Source: Staphylotrichum longicolle (Eukaryota; Ascomycota; Sordariomycetes; Sordariales; Chaetomiaceae). From it: a stretch of DNA of 64,000 nucleotides. The first letter of the stretch is position 1. Every line of letters begins with the position of its first letter. A model generated the notes under the pieces. It made no database searches. It was not told where the DNA came from and saw only the letters and a list, made by a program, of their open reading frames with translations. Where the stretch lies: positions 1,436,468 through 1,500,467 of the forward strand of contig JAHCVI010000005.1 of NCBI GenBank assembly GCA_019096155.1, given 5' to 3'. This document shows, piece after piece, positions 9,337 to 20,447 of the stretch. A program made the position numbers and the translations under genes.

Positions 9337-11878
9337 GAAGACCGTGGATGCAAATGCTAAGAGAGAGTAGCCGTATTTAATCCTATTCAAGTTAGCAATG
9401 TCTGATTAGAGGGCGAAGGGAGGCGCTGGCCTTGTGGTAACATTGGGTTGGTTCTTCCAAGCTTACCTTATCTTACTTTTATCCCTCTGTGAAATTCTGA
9501 AATCTGTCTCGGTTCATCATTGGCCCTCCGGGAAACGTAAAAGATTGACTTTGCGAAACTTGCTAGCCTCCTCCTTCTTTGCCGAAGCCTCTGTCTAGGC
9601 CGCCATCCACTCTGCCCAAGCCGGAATGAAGGCGATTGTCAGCGCTCCCAATAAGACCGAGGCAATGATATACATGTTTTTGGCATCACCCGCTGAAGAG
9701 CTTGCCGAATGATTTCGCTGTTATGTTGCCTTGAATTGCGTGGCTGTTGTTCGTGGTCGTTACGCTGTCGAGGAAACGACCCGGCCGGTGTCAGCAGCGC
9801 TCGTCAATGTGACAGTGCAAGACCGTACGGCGTAATGGAAGAGAAAATTATCGTTATTTGACGACTAGCGAATCCTTGGTGTTGTGTGTCGTTTTTTCGA
9901 GAGTTGTCCTGATCTTCAAGGTTGGCTTGTTGGCAGTCCGAGTGCATTAACGGGACTTTCCAGCCAGGAGCGGCGCGGCGTTGGAGGGAAGATCCAACCC
10001 GAGTCGTCATTGGAACAAACTGCCGACAAAAAACCAGATACCTAGAATTGACTGTATCTAATGTTTTAGGGAGCGAGAAAGAGTAGCTGAAGTTGCTCTG
10101 ATTTGCGGCGTGGGTGCTACGAACTGTGGAGATGTGTGTGCGGGGCCGTCGATAGTCGGCTGCCAGCTACGAGTCGTCTCAAACATTATCATTTGGTGAA
10201 GGTGCACCTTTTCAAGCTACACGTCTTCTTCGTCATTTGTCTTCTCCAAAACGTGATATCTCACGGCTGTGACCCTGGGGAAAGGAAGAGACTCGTCCGA
10301 CATGAATTACCCTCTGCAGGGTTAACCACTGGCTCGCTTGCGAACAGTATGGTCGCTGGACGGTGGTGCTGGACAACTTCGAGGATTGCTCACGTCTGTT
10401 GCCGTACTCACATGCTGGGTCCGCGGCAGAAAGAGCTGTACCCACGAGAAGCGCGCCTGTCCGAGGGAGAGGACACAGACTGCGTCTCCTGCCCAAAACA
10501 GCGGATTACGGACTCCCTATCTTGCAGAATATGCAGTGCTGACGTTTCTTTCCTCGTGCTACTCCAAGATAGTGGAGATCCCTGTTCTTGAGGGCACCTG
10601 TGCGGCTTCCTCGTGGGCTGTGCTGGGCTGCCAAACCCGCAGGTGCAAACCACGAGCCAAAGCGGGTTTACATTTCCAGGATTCTCGAGTGGGATTCGAC
10701 TTCTGCAGCCAAGCAAAACTTGGCAAAGCTTCGCAAAAGCTTAGCATAGCTTGGCGCACGCGCCGAGACCGATGCCTTTGCGGGCAGGTCTCTGCAGTTG
10801 CGAAGCGCATGCCAGAGCCTGCGGAAGCAGCACATCAGAAACACCTTCCTCCAACAGAGTGCAAGCTTCCGTTCTGGGCTAGCCACGGCCGTGCGAGGTA
10901 GGAGCAGCTGGAGCCCGCCAACATTCGGCGAAATGGCCTCCCAATCCGGGCGAAAGTTGCCCAACTCCACAGCACCATGCCGGCAATGCCCAATCCCGCA
11001 CCAATGGCTCCCGGTGGCTCCCGGCGGCTCCCGCGATCGGCGCAGATGTGGGATCGCTTTGAAACAATGCGGTCCCTGGTAATCTGTAGAGGGCGAATAA
11101 GCGGCTGAGATAAGCCCGCCGCAGCCAAATCACAACTCCGCCGCATGAACTATTACTCGTCGACGACCAAGGAAGAAACGGCATCACGCCTTTGACCCGT
11201 GACGCCTTTGACGCGCAGTGCCAGATCCAGGGCCACCTCCCAAACTTGGGATAGCCATGTCGATACGCCAATGCTTCCCTGGCATATCGTCATCTGCCGT
11301 GGGACTACCGAGGAATCTGTACTGTCTCGCCATGTTTAAGTGCAGCTCTGCACCTTTCTGGCCCTGTGGGTACGGGGTAATCGATAGCGGTTACCCCAGC
11401 CCCTGACCAGGCTCCTGGTCTTCTTCCTCCAACAATGGGAGCCGTTCTCCACTTACCTGGTCTCTTTCAAACTGGATCCTCTAGGTGAAGCAGCGAGAGA
11501 GCCACTTCTACTTGCTAGATCGTGAACCTCGGGGGCCCCCCATGAGCAGCGGGAACCACTCATCACCGAGGCACCGCACCATGGCCCCCATTCAGCGGCC
11601 TCTCCTAGAGGAGAAGGCGCTTGAGCTGCAACAACTGGGCTGCCTGGAACGGAAGTCCATCCCCGCTCCCCCCTCGATGGAAACAGACCAGTGGCCTAGC
11701 ACCTCATCGAAGTTCACCCACGAAAAGCTTCACCACGGAAGATAAATACCCTGCGATGAGCCTGTCGCTGAGCTGATTCTCTCGTCCCCGTAGCGCCCTC
11801 CGTCTCTTGAGCCCAAGCCTCCTCTCGTCTCGCGCCCGCCCCGCACCCGCTTCGATCTTCAACACCATACAGTCCATC
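9337..11878. other. Long intergenic stretch, 2.5 kb
   Basis: No intact gene is supported. On the minus strand at 9595-9675 a short frame encodes one hydrophobic helix (MYIIASVLLGALTIAF) followed by a stop, possibly the end of a lost membrane protein. Around 10710-10760 there is a cluster of imperfect repeats built on aagctt. Several open frames of 80-190 codons on both strands between 10.1 and 11.3 kb have poor, Arg/Cys-rich composition and look spurious. The last few hundred bases should hold the protease promoter (aagataaatac near 11741 is TATA-like). Confidence 0.35.
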
Positions 11879-13253
11879 ATGGCTGTCCTGTCGACCATGG
11901 TGGTGGCTCTCGCCGCTACTGGCGCCCTTGGCTCTGCCATCCCGTCCCGCGCCGCTGCCAAGAACTTCTCGGTGAACCAAGTCCACAATCCGCACCATGT
12001 GCGCCATGGGCCCTCTGCGCTGCTCAAGGTCTACAAAAAGTACGGCGCCACGGTCCCCGAGAGCCTCAAGGCTGCCGCCTCGACCAGCTCTGGCTCCGGC
12101 AGTGCCACCACCACCCCTGAGCAGTACGATGTATGTGTTCCGTCGTTGCTTGCATGACCATCTGACCAAGTGAAATGTTGACGCGCTTGTCAGTCCGAGT
12201 ACTTGACTCCCGTGAGCATTGGCACGCCCGCCCAGGTCCTCAACCTGGATTTCGACACCGGTTCCAGCGACCTGTGGGTCTTCAGCTCCGAGACCGCCAG
12301 TGCCAATGTGAATGGCCAGACCCTCTACAACCCGGCCAAGAGCAGCACGGCCAAGGCCTTATCGGGCGCGACCTGGAGCATCTCCTACGGCGACGGCAGC
12401 TCGTCCAGCGGAGACGTCTACCTTGACACCGTCACCGTTGGCGGCTTCACCGTCAAGTCGCAAGCCGTCGAATCGGCGAAGAAGGTGTCGGACGAGTTCT
12501 CCCAGGACTCCCAGAACGACGGCCTGCTGGGCCTTGCTTGGAGCAGCATCAACACTGTTCAGCCTACCCAGCAGAAGACCTTCTTTGCCAACGCCCAGAG
12601 CTCACTGGCCTCGCCGGTCTTCACTGCCGACCTTAAGCACAACGCTGGTGAGTTTCACTCCCCCTCTCCGCTTCCCCGCCGCCCAACCTTCCCCTGCCCC
12701 GTCCACCTCCCTGATTACATGTGTGTCTAACAAAACCTGTCAACCAGCCGGCACCTACAACTTCGGCTACATCGACACCGCCGCCTACACCGGCTCCATT
12801 GCATACACAGCCGTCGACAACAGCCAGGGCTTCTGGGGCTTCACCGCCTCCGGCTACGCCGTCGGCACCGCGGCCATCACCAAGAAGAGCATCTCGGGCA
12901 TCGCCGACACCGGCACCACCCTCCTCCTCCTCCCCAGCTCCGTCGTCACGGCCTACTACGCCAAGGTCTCGGGCGCCTCCAACTCGGCGTCCGCGGGCGG
13001 CTGGGTCTTTTCGTGCTCCACCACCCTGCCCGCCTTCAAGTTCTCCGTCGGCAGCACCACCATCACCATCCCCGGCACGTACATCAACTACGCCCCCGTT
13101 GATAGCACCGGACGGACTTGCTACGGCGGGCTTCAGGACTCGGCGGATATTGGCATCAACATCTTTGGCGATATCGCGCTCAAGTCGGCTTTCGTCGTCT
13201 TTGATGGAGGTAATACCCGTCTGGGCTGGGCTACCAAGTCCCTGTCCTCTTGA
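11879..13253 (+). CDS. Secreted pepsin-like aspartic protease (family A1, endothiapepsin/penicillopepsin type)
   Basis: Three exons: 11879-12130, 12194-12647 and 12748-13253, total 403 residues, the usual length for fungal A1 proteases. A signal peptide (MAVLSTMVVALAATGALGSA) is followed by a propeptide of about 65 residues that includes a basic-rich part. The mature domain starts near YLTPVSIGTPAQ. The catalytic aspartates are in DTGSSD (Asp105) and DTGTT (Asp289), and the flap tyrosine is in SYGDGS. The cysteine pair in the C-terminal lobe (FSCSTT and TCYGGLQ) matches the family. The ending LGWATKSLSS is typical. It probably degrades extracellular protein at acid pH. No GPI-anchor signal is visible. 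The gene is intact. Confidence 0.95.
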
Positions 13254-13876
13254 GGGGCTTGAGGGTGGGGTGTGTCTGTCGAGTAGGCGGCTGGCCGTAA
13301 GGTCTCTGTAAGAGGGAATGATGAGGACAGGGGAGGAACTTAAGAGCATTGCTCGAAGGGGGACGCAGGACATGTAGCTACATTGGCTATTAAGCTTTCG
13401 AGAAGGGCTGACGCTTCGTCAGCGAGAATTGACTTTTTCCAACCTGCCCACCTGAACACCCCATGGTCGTCAAGAAGGAAACTCGATATTGGTGATCAAC
13501 TGAAAGCATCCAACATCGTGGGACCTTTTTCAAATCAAACAGGAAGACAGCAGTGCTTATCTCAAGAAAAGCCACCCTTGACACATCATTCAATGACCGG
13601 CTCTTCTTGCCCTCTGGTTGGCCAGTTTCACACCATCTCCCAGAAGTTGATGCAGCCCGGCCTTGGCTCAGCTCGGAAGCCAAATCGCGGAAGGCTGTGC
13701 TGAGATTCAGCTGGCGCCAAAACCCGTCAGGCTGCAAAGGAGGGGTCGAGTCCAAAATTGAACCCAACAATTACTCGTCCCTCATCACCAACCCCAATAT
13801 CTTGATTCCGACACAACCCCCCCCCAACCCGACCACCCGACCCTGTTAACCGGCCATACAGGCCGCAACTCCAACC
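13254..13876. other. Intergenic, 620 bp
   Basis: It lies between the protease and the NLR-like gene. No supported feature is seen. Confidence 0.4.
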
Positions 13877-14894
13877 ATGGCCCACCATTCCCTCCACAAC
13901 TTCCCGCCCGAGAAAGCATCCAGATCGCCCTCATCTGCGCCCTCCCCCTCGAAGCCGACGCCGTCGCCGCCCTCTTTCGACCACCACTGGGACAACAACA
14001 ACAACGGCCAGAACAACAACGACAACAACCGCACATACCCCAAATCCCCAAACGACCCCAACACCTACTCCACCGCGCGCCATCGGCCGGCACAATGTCG
14101 TGCTCGCGCACATGCCCGGCACAGCAAGGCCAGCGCGCGCGACGGTCGCGGCGCACTGCCGCGCGAGCTTCCCCGGGGTGCGGCTGGCCATCGTCGTGGG
14201 CGTGTGCGGGGTCGTCCCGTTCCGCCGTCCCGGTCCCGGCCCCGGTGGGGAGGACGAGAAGGAGGAGGAGATTGTGCTGGGGATGTGATCGTCAGCGAGG
14301 GTCGTGCAGTACGACCTGGGGAAGCGGCGGCCGGAGGAGTTCACGACCAAGACGCGCTGCTGACGCTGGGGCGGCCGAGCGTGGAGGTCAGGGGGCTGCT
14401 GGCGAGGTTGAAGGGGCTTCGGGGCCGGAGGCGGTGCGGGAGAGGATGGAGGGGTGTTTGGATGTGCTGAGGCGGATGCGAAGCTGCGGGCGATGTACCC
14501 TGGCGCGGCGCAAGATAGGTTGTTTGAGGCTGGGTATCGACATCTGAATGATGGGTTGTCGTGCGAGGAGTGTGCGTGTGATAGGGGCAAGCTGGTGTCG
14601 CGCACTCGGCTTGAGGAAGGGGTGGGCCGCCTGTCGTCCACTTCGGGGTGATCGCGTCGGGCGACACGGTCATGATGTCGGCCGAGCATCGCGACGCTGT
14701 GGCACGGCAAGCCGGGGTTATCGCTTTTGAGATGGAGGGCATCGGGGTGTGGGACAGCTTCCCTTGCCTGGTCATCAAGGGCGCGTGCGACTATGCGGAC
14801 AGCCACAAGTCCAAGGGGTGGCAGCGGTATGCGGCGGCAGCGGCGGCGGCATGCATGAAGGCTGTCTTGGATCATTGGGAGCCTTCGATCTCTG
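13877..14894 (+). pseudogene. Frame-broken PNP_UDP (nucleoside phosphorylase) domain of the NLR gene
   Basis: Recognisable domain blocks fall in changing frames. MAHHSLHNFPPE and FDHHWDNNNNGQ are in frame 0; SIQIALICALPLEADAVAALF lies between them in another frame. HNVVLAHMPG and CRASFPGVRLAIVVGVCGVV follow after an extra C near 14077. DVIVSEG, VQYDLGKRRPEEF, ALLTLGRPSVEVRGLL and AMYPGAAQDRLFEAGY then each need a further shift. VHFGVIASGD and IAFEMEGIGVWDSFPCLV, the phosphorylase signature, return to one frame from about 14630. That makes at least eight breaks in about 770 bp, mostly in C or G runs. The domain would normally bind a purine or pyrimidine nucleoside and act as the effector or sensor end. 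Confidence 0.7.
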
Positions 14895-17306
14895 GTGCGT
14901 CGTGTTCCGGCGCCTTGCTGGAGACGGTTACTGACTGGGTTTCTCAGAGTCCATTCCCGCCGTGGGCCAACCAGCCGGGCCTTGGTGTAGGCTCACCCTT
15001 ATGATCGTACTGTTAACCAACGAACTTACGCGGGTATAGTTCTTGTCCCATATCCGAGAAACGACAGCTTTGTCGGGAGGGCAGCCGTTCTCCGCCAACT
15101 GCAACAACTGCCGCTTAGGTCTGCCTCGCAGGCAAGAGTTGCCCTGCACGGCCTCGGCGGGATCGGGTGAGTTTTTTCTGCCGCGTATCATTTGTTTCTG
15201 ACACATTCACTGACACCTCAGAGGAAAACACAAATCGCTCTGGAATATGCGTACTGGCTTCACGAGGCATGTCCGGACATCTCAGTCTTCTGGGTCCACG
15301 CCAGCAACGCCGACCGATTCCGCCAAGCATATACGTCTATTGCCCAGGAGTGCCGCGTCCCCGGCCACAATGATCCCAAAGCAAACGTGTTCACGTTGGT
15401 AAAAACGTGGCTTGAGTCGAAGGATTGCCGCCCGTGGGTCATGGTGATTGACAACGCCGATGACACGCATCTTTTCTTCGGCCTGCAAGGAGACTCCGAA
15501 AACGGCAGCTCACTTAACCATGAGGGCAGCCTCGGACGATACATCCCCGAGTGCTCACACGGCACTTTCCTTGTTACAACCAGAAACAAGCAAGCGGGCT
15601 CGAGGTTGAGCAAGGGAAAGCGACTGATTGAGGTTGGAAAGATGGACGACGATGAGACAACCGAGCTGCTTTGTGCGTGGTTCGACGACGCCGACGCCGC
15701 TTCTGACGATTACTCGACTCTCTCGTCTCGGTTGGAACACCTACCACTCGCGCTCGCGCAGGCAGCGGCGTTTATTCAGGAGAACACCATGACAATTTGC
15801 GACTACGTTAGGCTGCTGGACAATAGTGAACAACACCTCATCGACCTTCTCGGTGAGGAGTTTGAGACAGCTGGGAGAGACTCGGAGACTTCCCGCGCAG
15901 TGGCCGAGACATGGATTCTGTCATTCGAGAAAATCCAGGAGCAGAACAAATTGGCGAGCGAGCTTCTTTCACTCATGAGCCTCTTTGACCGCCAAGCTAT
16001 TCCGTTCGTGTTCCTCTCCAATTACATCGAGGGGCAGGAGGGTCAGGAGGTGAACGAGATCGAGCTCACGAAGTCTCTTGGGATACTCAAGGCATTTTCC
16101 TTCATCAACGAGAACAAAGACAATGAATTCGACATGCATCGGCTCGTGCAATTGGTTACCCAAAAGTGGCTTGTCAAAAGGGGCACTATCCGCCGCTTCG
16201 CGGAAGAGGCAGTCAGAGTGGTAGAAGAAGCTTACCCAAACGGCAAGCATAAACACCGCGAAATATGCAGCGCACTCATGCCACACGTATATGCGGTCCT
16301 GAAACAGAAAGGCAGTGGATCGGATGACGAAACTTTGGCAAGGGCAGCACTTCTTCATCGTACTTCCGCCTTTCTCTGGATTCAAGGCCGTTGGAAGGAG
16401 GCAGAGCCACTGGCTCTACAAGTGGTGGAGGCGAGGAAGAGGGTGCTAGGAGAAGAGCATTTCTATACGATGGGGAGCGTGAGCGACCTGGCGGCGATAT
16501 ATTGGGGCCAAGGCCGTTGGAAGGAGGCCGAGGCCCTTGAGCTCCAAGTGGTAGAGGCGAGGAAGAGGGTGCTAGGAGAGGACCACCCTGATACGCTGGC
16601 GAGTATGAACAACCTGGCGACGACGTACCATACCCAGGGCCGGTGGAAGGAGGCCGAAACCATTGAGCTCCAAGTGGTAGAGGCGAGGAAGAGGGTGCTA
16701 GGAGAGGACCACCCTGATACGCTGGCGAGTATGAACAACCTGGCGACGACGTACCATACCCAGGGCCGGTGGAAGGAGGCCGAAACCATTGAGCTACAAG
16801 TGGTAGAGGAGAGGAAGAGGGTGCTAGGAGAGGAGCATCCCGATACGCTGTTGAGTAAAGGCGCCCTAGCGGTGACGTACCTGAACCAGGGCCGGTGGAA
16901 GGAGGCCGAGGCCATCGAGCTACAAGTGGGAGAGGCGAGGAAGAGGGTGCTAGGAGAGGAGCATCCCGATACGCTAAGCAGTACAAACAACTTGGCGGCG
17001 ATATACTATCGCCGAGGCCGGTGGGGAGAGGCCGAGTCGCTAGAGGTATTGGTTCTGCAAACGAGGGAGAGGGTATTGGGAGCGGAACACCCCCAAACCC
17101 TAACAAGTATGTACAATCTTGCCAACGTCTGGAAGCGCCAGGACCGTTTCAACGATGCTCTGGAGATGATGCAGAAGTGCCTTCATCTCCAGCAGCGGGT
17201 ACTCGGCCAAGACCACCCTGATACTGTCGATACTCTTTCCACTCTGGTCAACTGGCGGGATGAGCGAAAAAGGAAATCACCCGTCCCTACTCCCCTCCGC
17301 GGATGA
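13877..17306 (+). CDS. NLR-like STAND protein: PNP_UDP (damaged) - NB-ARC - TPR
   Basis: Fungal NLRs are signal-transducing ATPases linked to nonself recognition and cell-death responses; known architectures include a nucleoside-phosphorylase N-domain, NB-ARC and TPRs. Here the PNP_UDP part (13877-14894) is broken in frame (separate entry). It is followed by exons 14948-14986, 15040-15166 and 15224-17306. An intron (15167-15223) splits the P-loop, which reads GLGGIGKTQIA after splicing. Other NB-ARC signs are the Walker B-like VMVIDNADD, GTFLVTTRN and LEHLPLALAQAAAF. From about 16360 there are seven or so 42-residue TPRs with the pattern GRWKEAE...VLGEEHPDTL. The last 2.1 kb are fully open, so NB-ARC and TPR could still be made, for example from an internal start. 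The start ATG at 13877 is the best candidate but is itself separated from the domain by a frame break. Confidence 0.75.
16541..16792 (+). repeat. Perfect tandem duplication of a 126-bp TPR unit
   Basis: Bases 16541-16666 and 16667-16792 are identical, and each encodes one 42-residue TPR. Flanking units are clearly related but diverged at many sites. Perfect identity implies a very recent duplication or gene conversion, as known for repeat domains of fungal nonself-recognition genes. Confidence 0.9.
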
Positions 17307-17607
17307 ACGTGGTGGAAGCGGTGCTGATGAAGGGAATGGAGTGTCAACGAGGTCTGAGCGGTCTAGTTTCGTGGATGGCGAACCGAGGATATTGGTGGGA
17401 GTTGCGGAGGAGGACAACGGTGGCAATAGTAAGGGGGGAGTGCAGGTGGAGATGAGAGATGATGAAGAGGCGAAGGAAAGGAAGGTTGTTGACACCATGG
17501 CGATACGGTTGAGGAAAGTCAAGGGTTTTCTTCAAGCCAAAGGCGCCCCGCTAAAGTCGTTGAGCAGCAGGCCAGGGACGTCGGAATCGAGTGTTAGGAC
17601 GGAGTGA
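17260..17607 (+). CDS. Overlapping open frame at the NLR 3' end, possible alternative tail
   Basis: This 115-codon frame begins inside the last TPR-encoding segment in another frame and continues 300 bp past the NLR stop. Its product is rich in Ser, Gly, Glu and Lys with no known domain. It could be the original C-terminal tail of the NLR if a frame break lies near 17260-17306, or it may be chance. I do not recognise a function. Confidence 0.2.
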   Translation: MSEKGNHPSLLPSADERGGSGADEGNGVSTRSERSSFVDGEPRILVGVAEEDNGGNSKGGVQVEMRDDEEAKERKVVDTMAIRLRKVKGFLQAKGAPLKSLSSRPGTSESSVRTE

Positions 17608-18525
17608 CCAATGTGGATTAAGAAAACTTGTGACAGGGCGTGGGAGTTTTGTGGAACTAGTAGTGGTTGAGCGTGAATATAAACTGCTTTTCTGTCCCTC
17701 TCGCCTAAACTCCCGGCCTAGGTTCCTTCGCAAGCCAGGGAAGCGCTTTCCCATCCGGCCGGGGGTACAGTTTCGGATACCTGCCACTCGCTGCTGTCAC
17801 CGCAGCCAGTCCGCCACCTAACAACACAGCCCTCTCAAACCCCAAAGTCCTAAGTCGGCTTCTGTCACGAGCTGCTGACACCTGGCATGGGAGGAATTCG
17901 ACTGGAAACCATCCATGTGGCCTCCGACCTGCCGACCGCTAAACAGAAACAGTCGGTTCCCAGCATCCCGGGCCGTCCGTGACACATCCCCTGAATCAGT
18001 CAACTCCACAGCAAGTCCCACAAAGAGGATCTTCCCTGCAACATCCAGGGGAACACACGCGTCCCTTGGAATCGAGATTGGGATCCGAAAGCCAGTCTCC
18101 AGTCGACGTGCTGATCGACGACCAACCTACCGTGCTCGTCCACCACACACACAGCCGCGAGACCAGCCCCTCAAGATGATATACCACATCCGCAAGCTTC
18201 GGCTTACATACAAACACTACAGAGGACCACAGCAAGCAACTACAAGAATGTACATTAGGGCAGAAACGGTGTATGTATGTGCAAGAAACAAAAGAAAGAA
18301 ACCTTTCTCCCCCCTGACCTACTCGGATAAAATGACAGCAGATGACAAGATGACAACCCATCAAAAAAACAGACAACCATAGCTCCAAACTCCTCCCCAT
18401 GTCAACTCATACGCCATGCAAATGGGTGCTGTGCCGTGCAGTTCCCTCCCCCCCTCCTCAAAAATCCTCTGCCCCTTCAAATCACCAACCCCATGATCTC
18501 AACCCCCGTAGTCTAGTTCCCCTCC
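17608..18525. other. Intergenic between convergent genes, 0.9 kb
   Basis: It contains the 3' ends of the NLR gene (plus strand) and the DUF3405 gene (minus strand). No coding region or RNA gene is supported. Confidence 0.4.
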
Positions 18526-20447
18526 TCACTGATGCTTGACCGGATGCAGCACAATATTCGGCGCGAACAGCGCGCCGTCCCAATCCCCCAGGATCCACGG
18601 CCTCTCCTTGCCCTCCTCCATCCTCCTTCCCATCCAGTCATAAAACACCTCCTTGGCCCAGTCCGACTCCCACCAAAACGTCAGGCCGAACCCGCGCGGG
18701 TGGTCCGAGTTGTCCGGGCCCAGCCCCGTCGAGCTGCCCTTGGGCCCGCCGCGCCACCACCCGCGGCGGTTCTCGACGTCGCCCGCGTCGCGGTGGAACA
18801 CCGGGTGCTGCGGGAAGCTCAGCTTCAGGCCGTGCCACAGGGCGAAGCTGGGGAGCGTGGCCTCCGAGGGCACGCGGATGCCGTACTCGAGCTGGGCCTG
18901 GTGGATGACGAGCAACAAGGCGCGGGAGCCGCGCATGATGGCGGGCGGGCAGTAGAAGCGCGGGGTGGTGACGCCCGTCTTGAGGCCGTGGATCCACTCG
19001 CGGAAGACCCACTGGTTGGGCTTGTTGGCGTCCATGCAGAAGGACGTCGTGATCACGTCGGCCTCCTCGCCGACGCCCCACTGGAAGGTCTCGTTGCGCG
19101 GGTCCGGGACGGGCGGCTCGGGCCCGATGGGCAGGATCTCGCGCACGCGCATCGGGCCCCAGGCGTGCGAGCCGCCGGCGTTGGCCGCGTCGACGGCCCG
19201 GAAGAACTCGCCGTAGTCGCCCGTCTCGGCGATCATGTGCCAGAAGCTGGAGCGCTCGAGCGCCTGCTTGCGCGGCTCGTTGCGCGCCGTGGTGGTCAGG
19301 CGGTCGAGGAACTTGCCCGCGTCGCCGAGGAAGCGCATGTCCATCTCGAGCTGCCAGAAGTGGTCGAACTCGGGGTAGTGGAGGGCGAGGAGCTGCATGG
19401 GCTGGAAGACCTGCCACATGGTCCTGTGTGGAAGGTGGTTAGTAAGGGGAGAGCAGAGAAGTGGGAGGAGGGAGGCGTTACCTGTGCTCTTCGATTTCAG
19501 GGTACCAGCTCTCAAGGAGGCGATTATCCCACAGGAGAGCAATCGACTGGAACTCGCGCGGGATACCGGCGTCCTCCAAGCCCTTTTTGTACGCCTCCTC
19601 GGAAGCAAAGATGTTGTTCTCGTATCCGTCATAGTCCTTCATGTCCACCAGCAGGATGACCTGGTACTCGCCGCCGCCCTTGAGCGCCGTCTCGGCGACG
19701 AGCGAGCGGAGGTAATACAGGTCTTCGGGGCGGTAGTCGAAGCCGCGCCAGGTGCGCACGACGATGGCGGTGCGCCGGGACGGCTCGAACTCGTGCCAGT
19801 GGCGGACCTCAGGGATCTTGGCGAAGTGACGGAAGGTGAACCGGGGCTTGGTGGTGCGGGTGTCGTCGAAGCGCGCGGCGGACAGCGGGAAGCGGTGGCG
19901 GTTGCGCTCGAAGCAGTCGTTCTGCAGCTGGCCCCAGTCGACGTTGTTCCAGTCCACCTTTTGCCTGTCGTAGTCCTCGTCGTCCTCGCGGAAGCCGTAG
20001 GGTCCATAGCGCTGGTCGGCGCTCATCATGGTCAGGTCGAGACCGATCTCCTCGTAGTTGCCGGCCCATGGTGTCGCGTAGGCTGCAGAAGGGATCCTGA
20101 GGTTAGCAAAGCGACGTCGCAAGTAGACAGAGCAGGGTTCATCGCATACGGCCATCGAGCTCCCTCTCCACCAGGTCATCGTCGGGGGATTGACCCAAAA
20201 GCAGGCCGCGGGGGCCATGGCAGCGCACGCGGTCGGCCAGGGGCGGCAGCACATTGTCGGTGGGCATGCGCTTGGGTTGCTGCCGCAGATCCGGGAAGTG
20301 GTTGCCCAGGTCGGACCAGTGCTGCGAGACCTCGCCGCGGAACTGGGTGCCGACGAACCAGACGATGCATACTGCGACGGCAACGAACAGAGTCTGGCGC
20401 GTGAAGAGCCGCCGGAGCCTGGGGCCCGCCAGCGCGAGGCGATTCAT
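18526..20447 (-). CDS. DUF3405 family type II membrane protein
   Basis: Three exons on the minus strand: 20447-20150, 20082-19482 and 19423-18526, total 598 residues. A short basic N-terminus precedes one membrane anchor (LFVAVAVCIVWFVGTQF), leaving the large domain in the secretory lumen. Family blocks are RGLLLGQSPDDDL, LDLTMMSADQRYGPYG, YQVILLVDMKDYDGYENN, and FDHFWQLEMDMRFLGD, whose acidic motif resembles a metal-binding glycosyltransferase site. The first acceptor had to be chosen: the nearer AG (exon from 20096) breaks frame, the next one 14 nt on (exon from 20082) gives DGPYATPWAG, which fits the family. The family has no established function; a Golgi sugar-transferase-like role is an inference from the topology and the acidic motif. 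Intact. Confidence 0.85.

Noticed and set aside
10338..10901. 187-codon plus-strand open frame in the 2.5-kb gap
   Set aside because: No domain features, odd composition, and overlapping open frames on the other strand.
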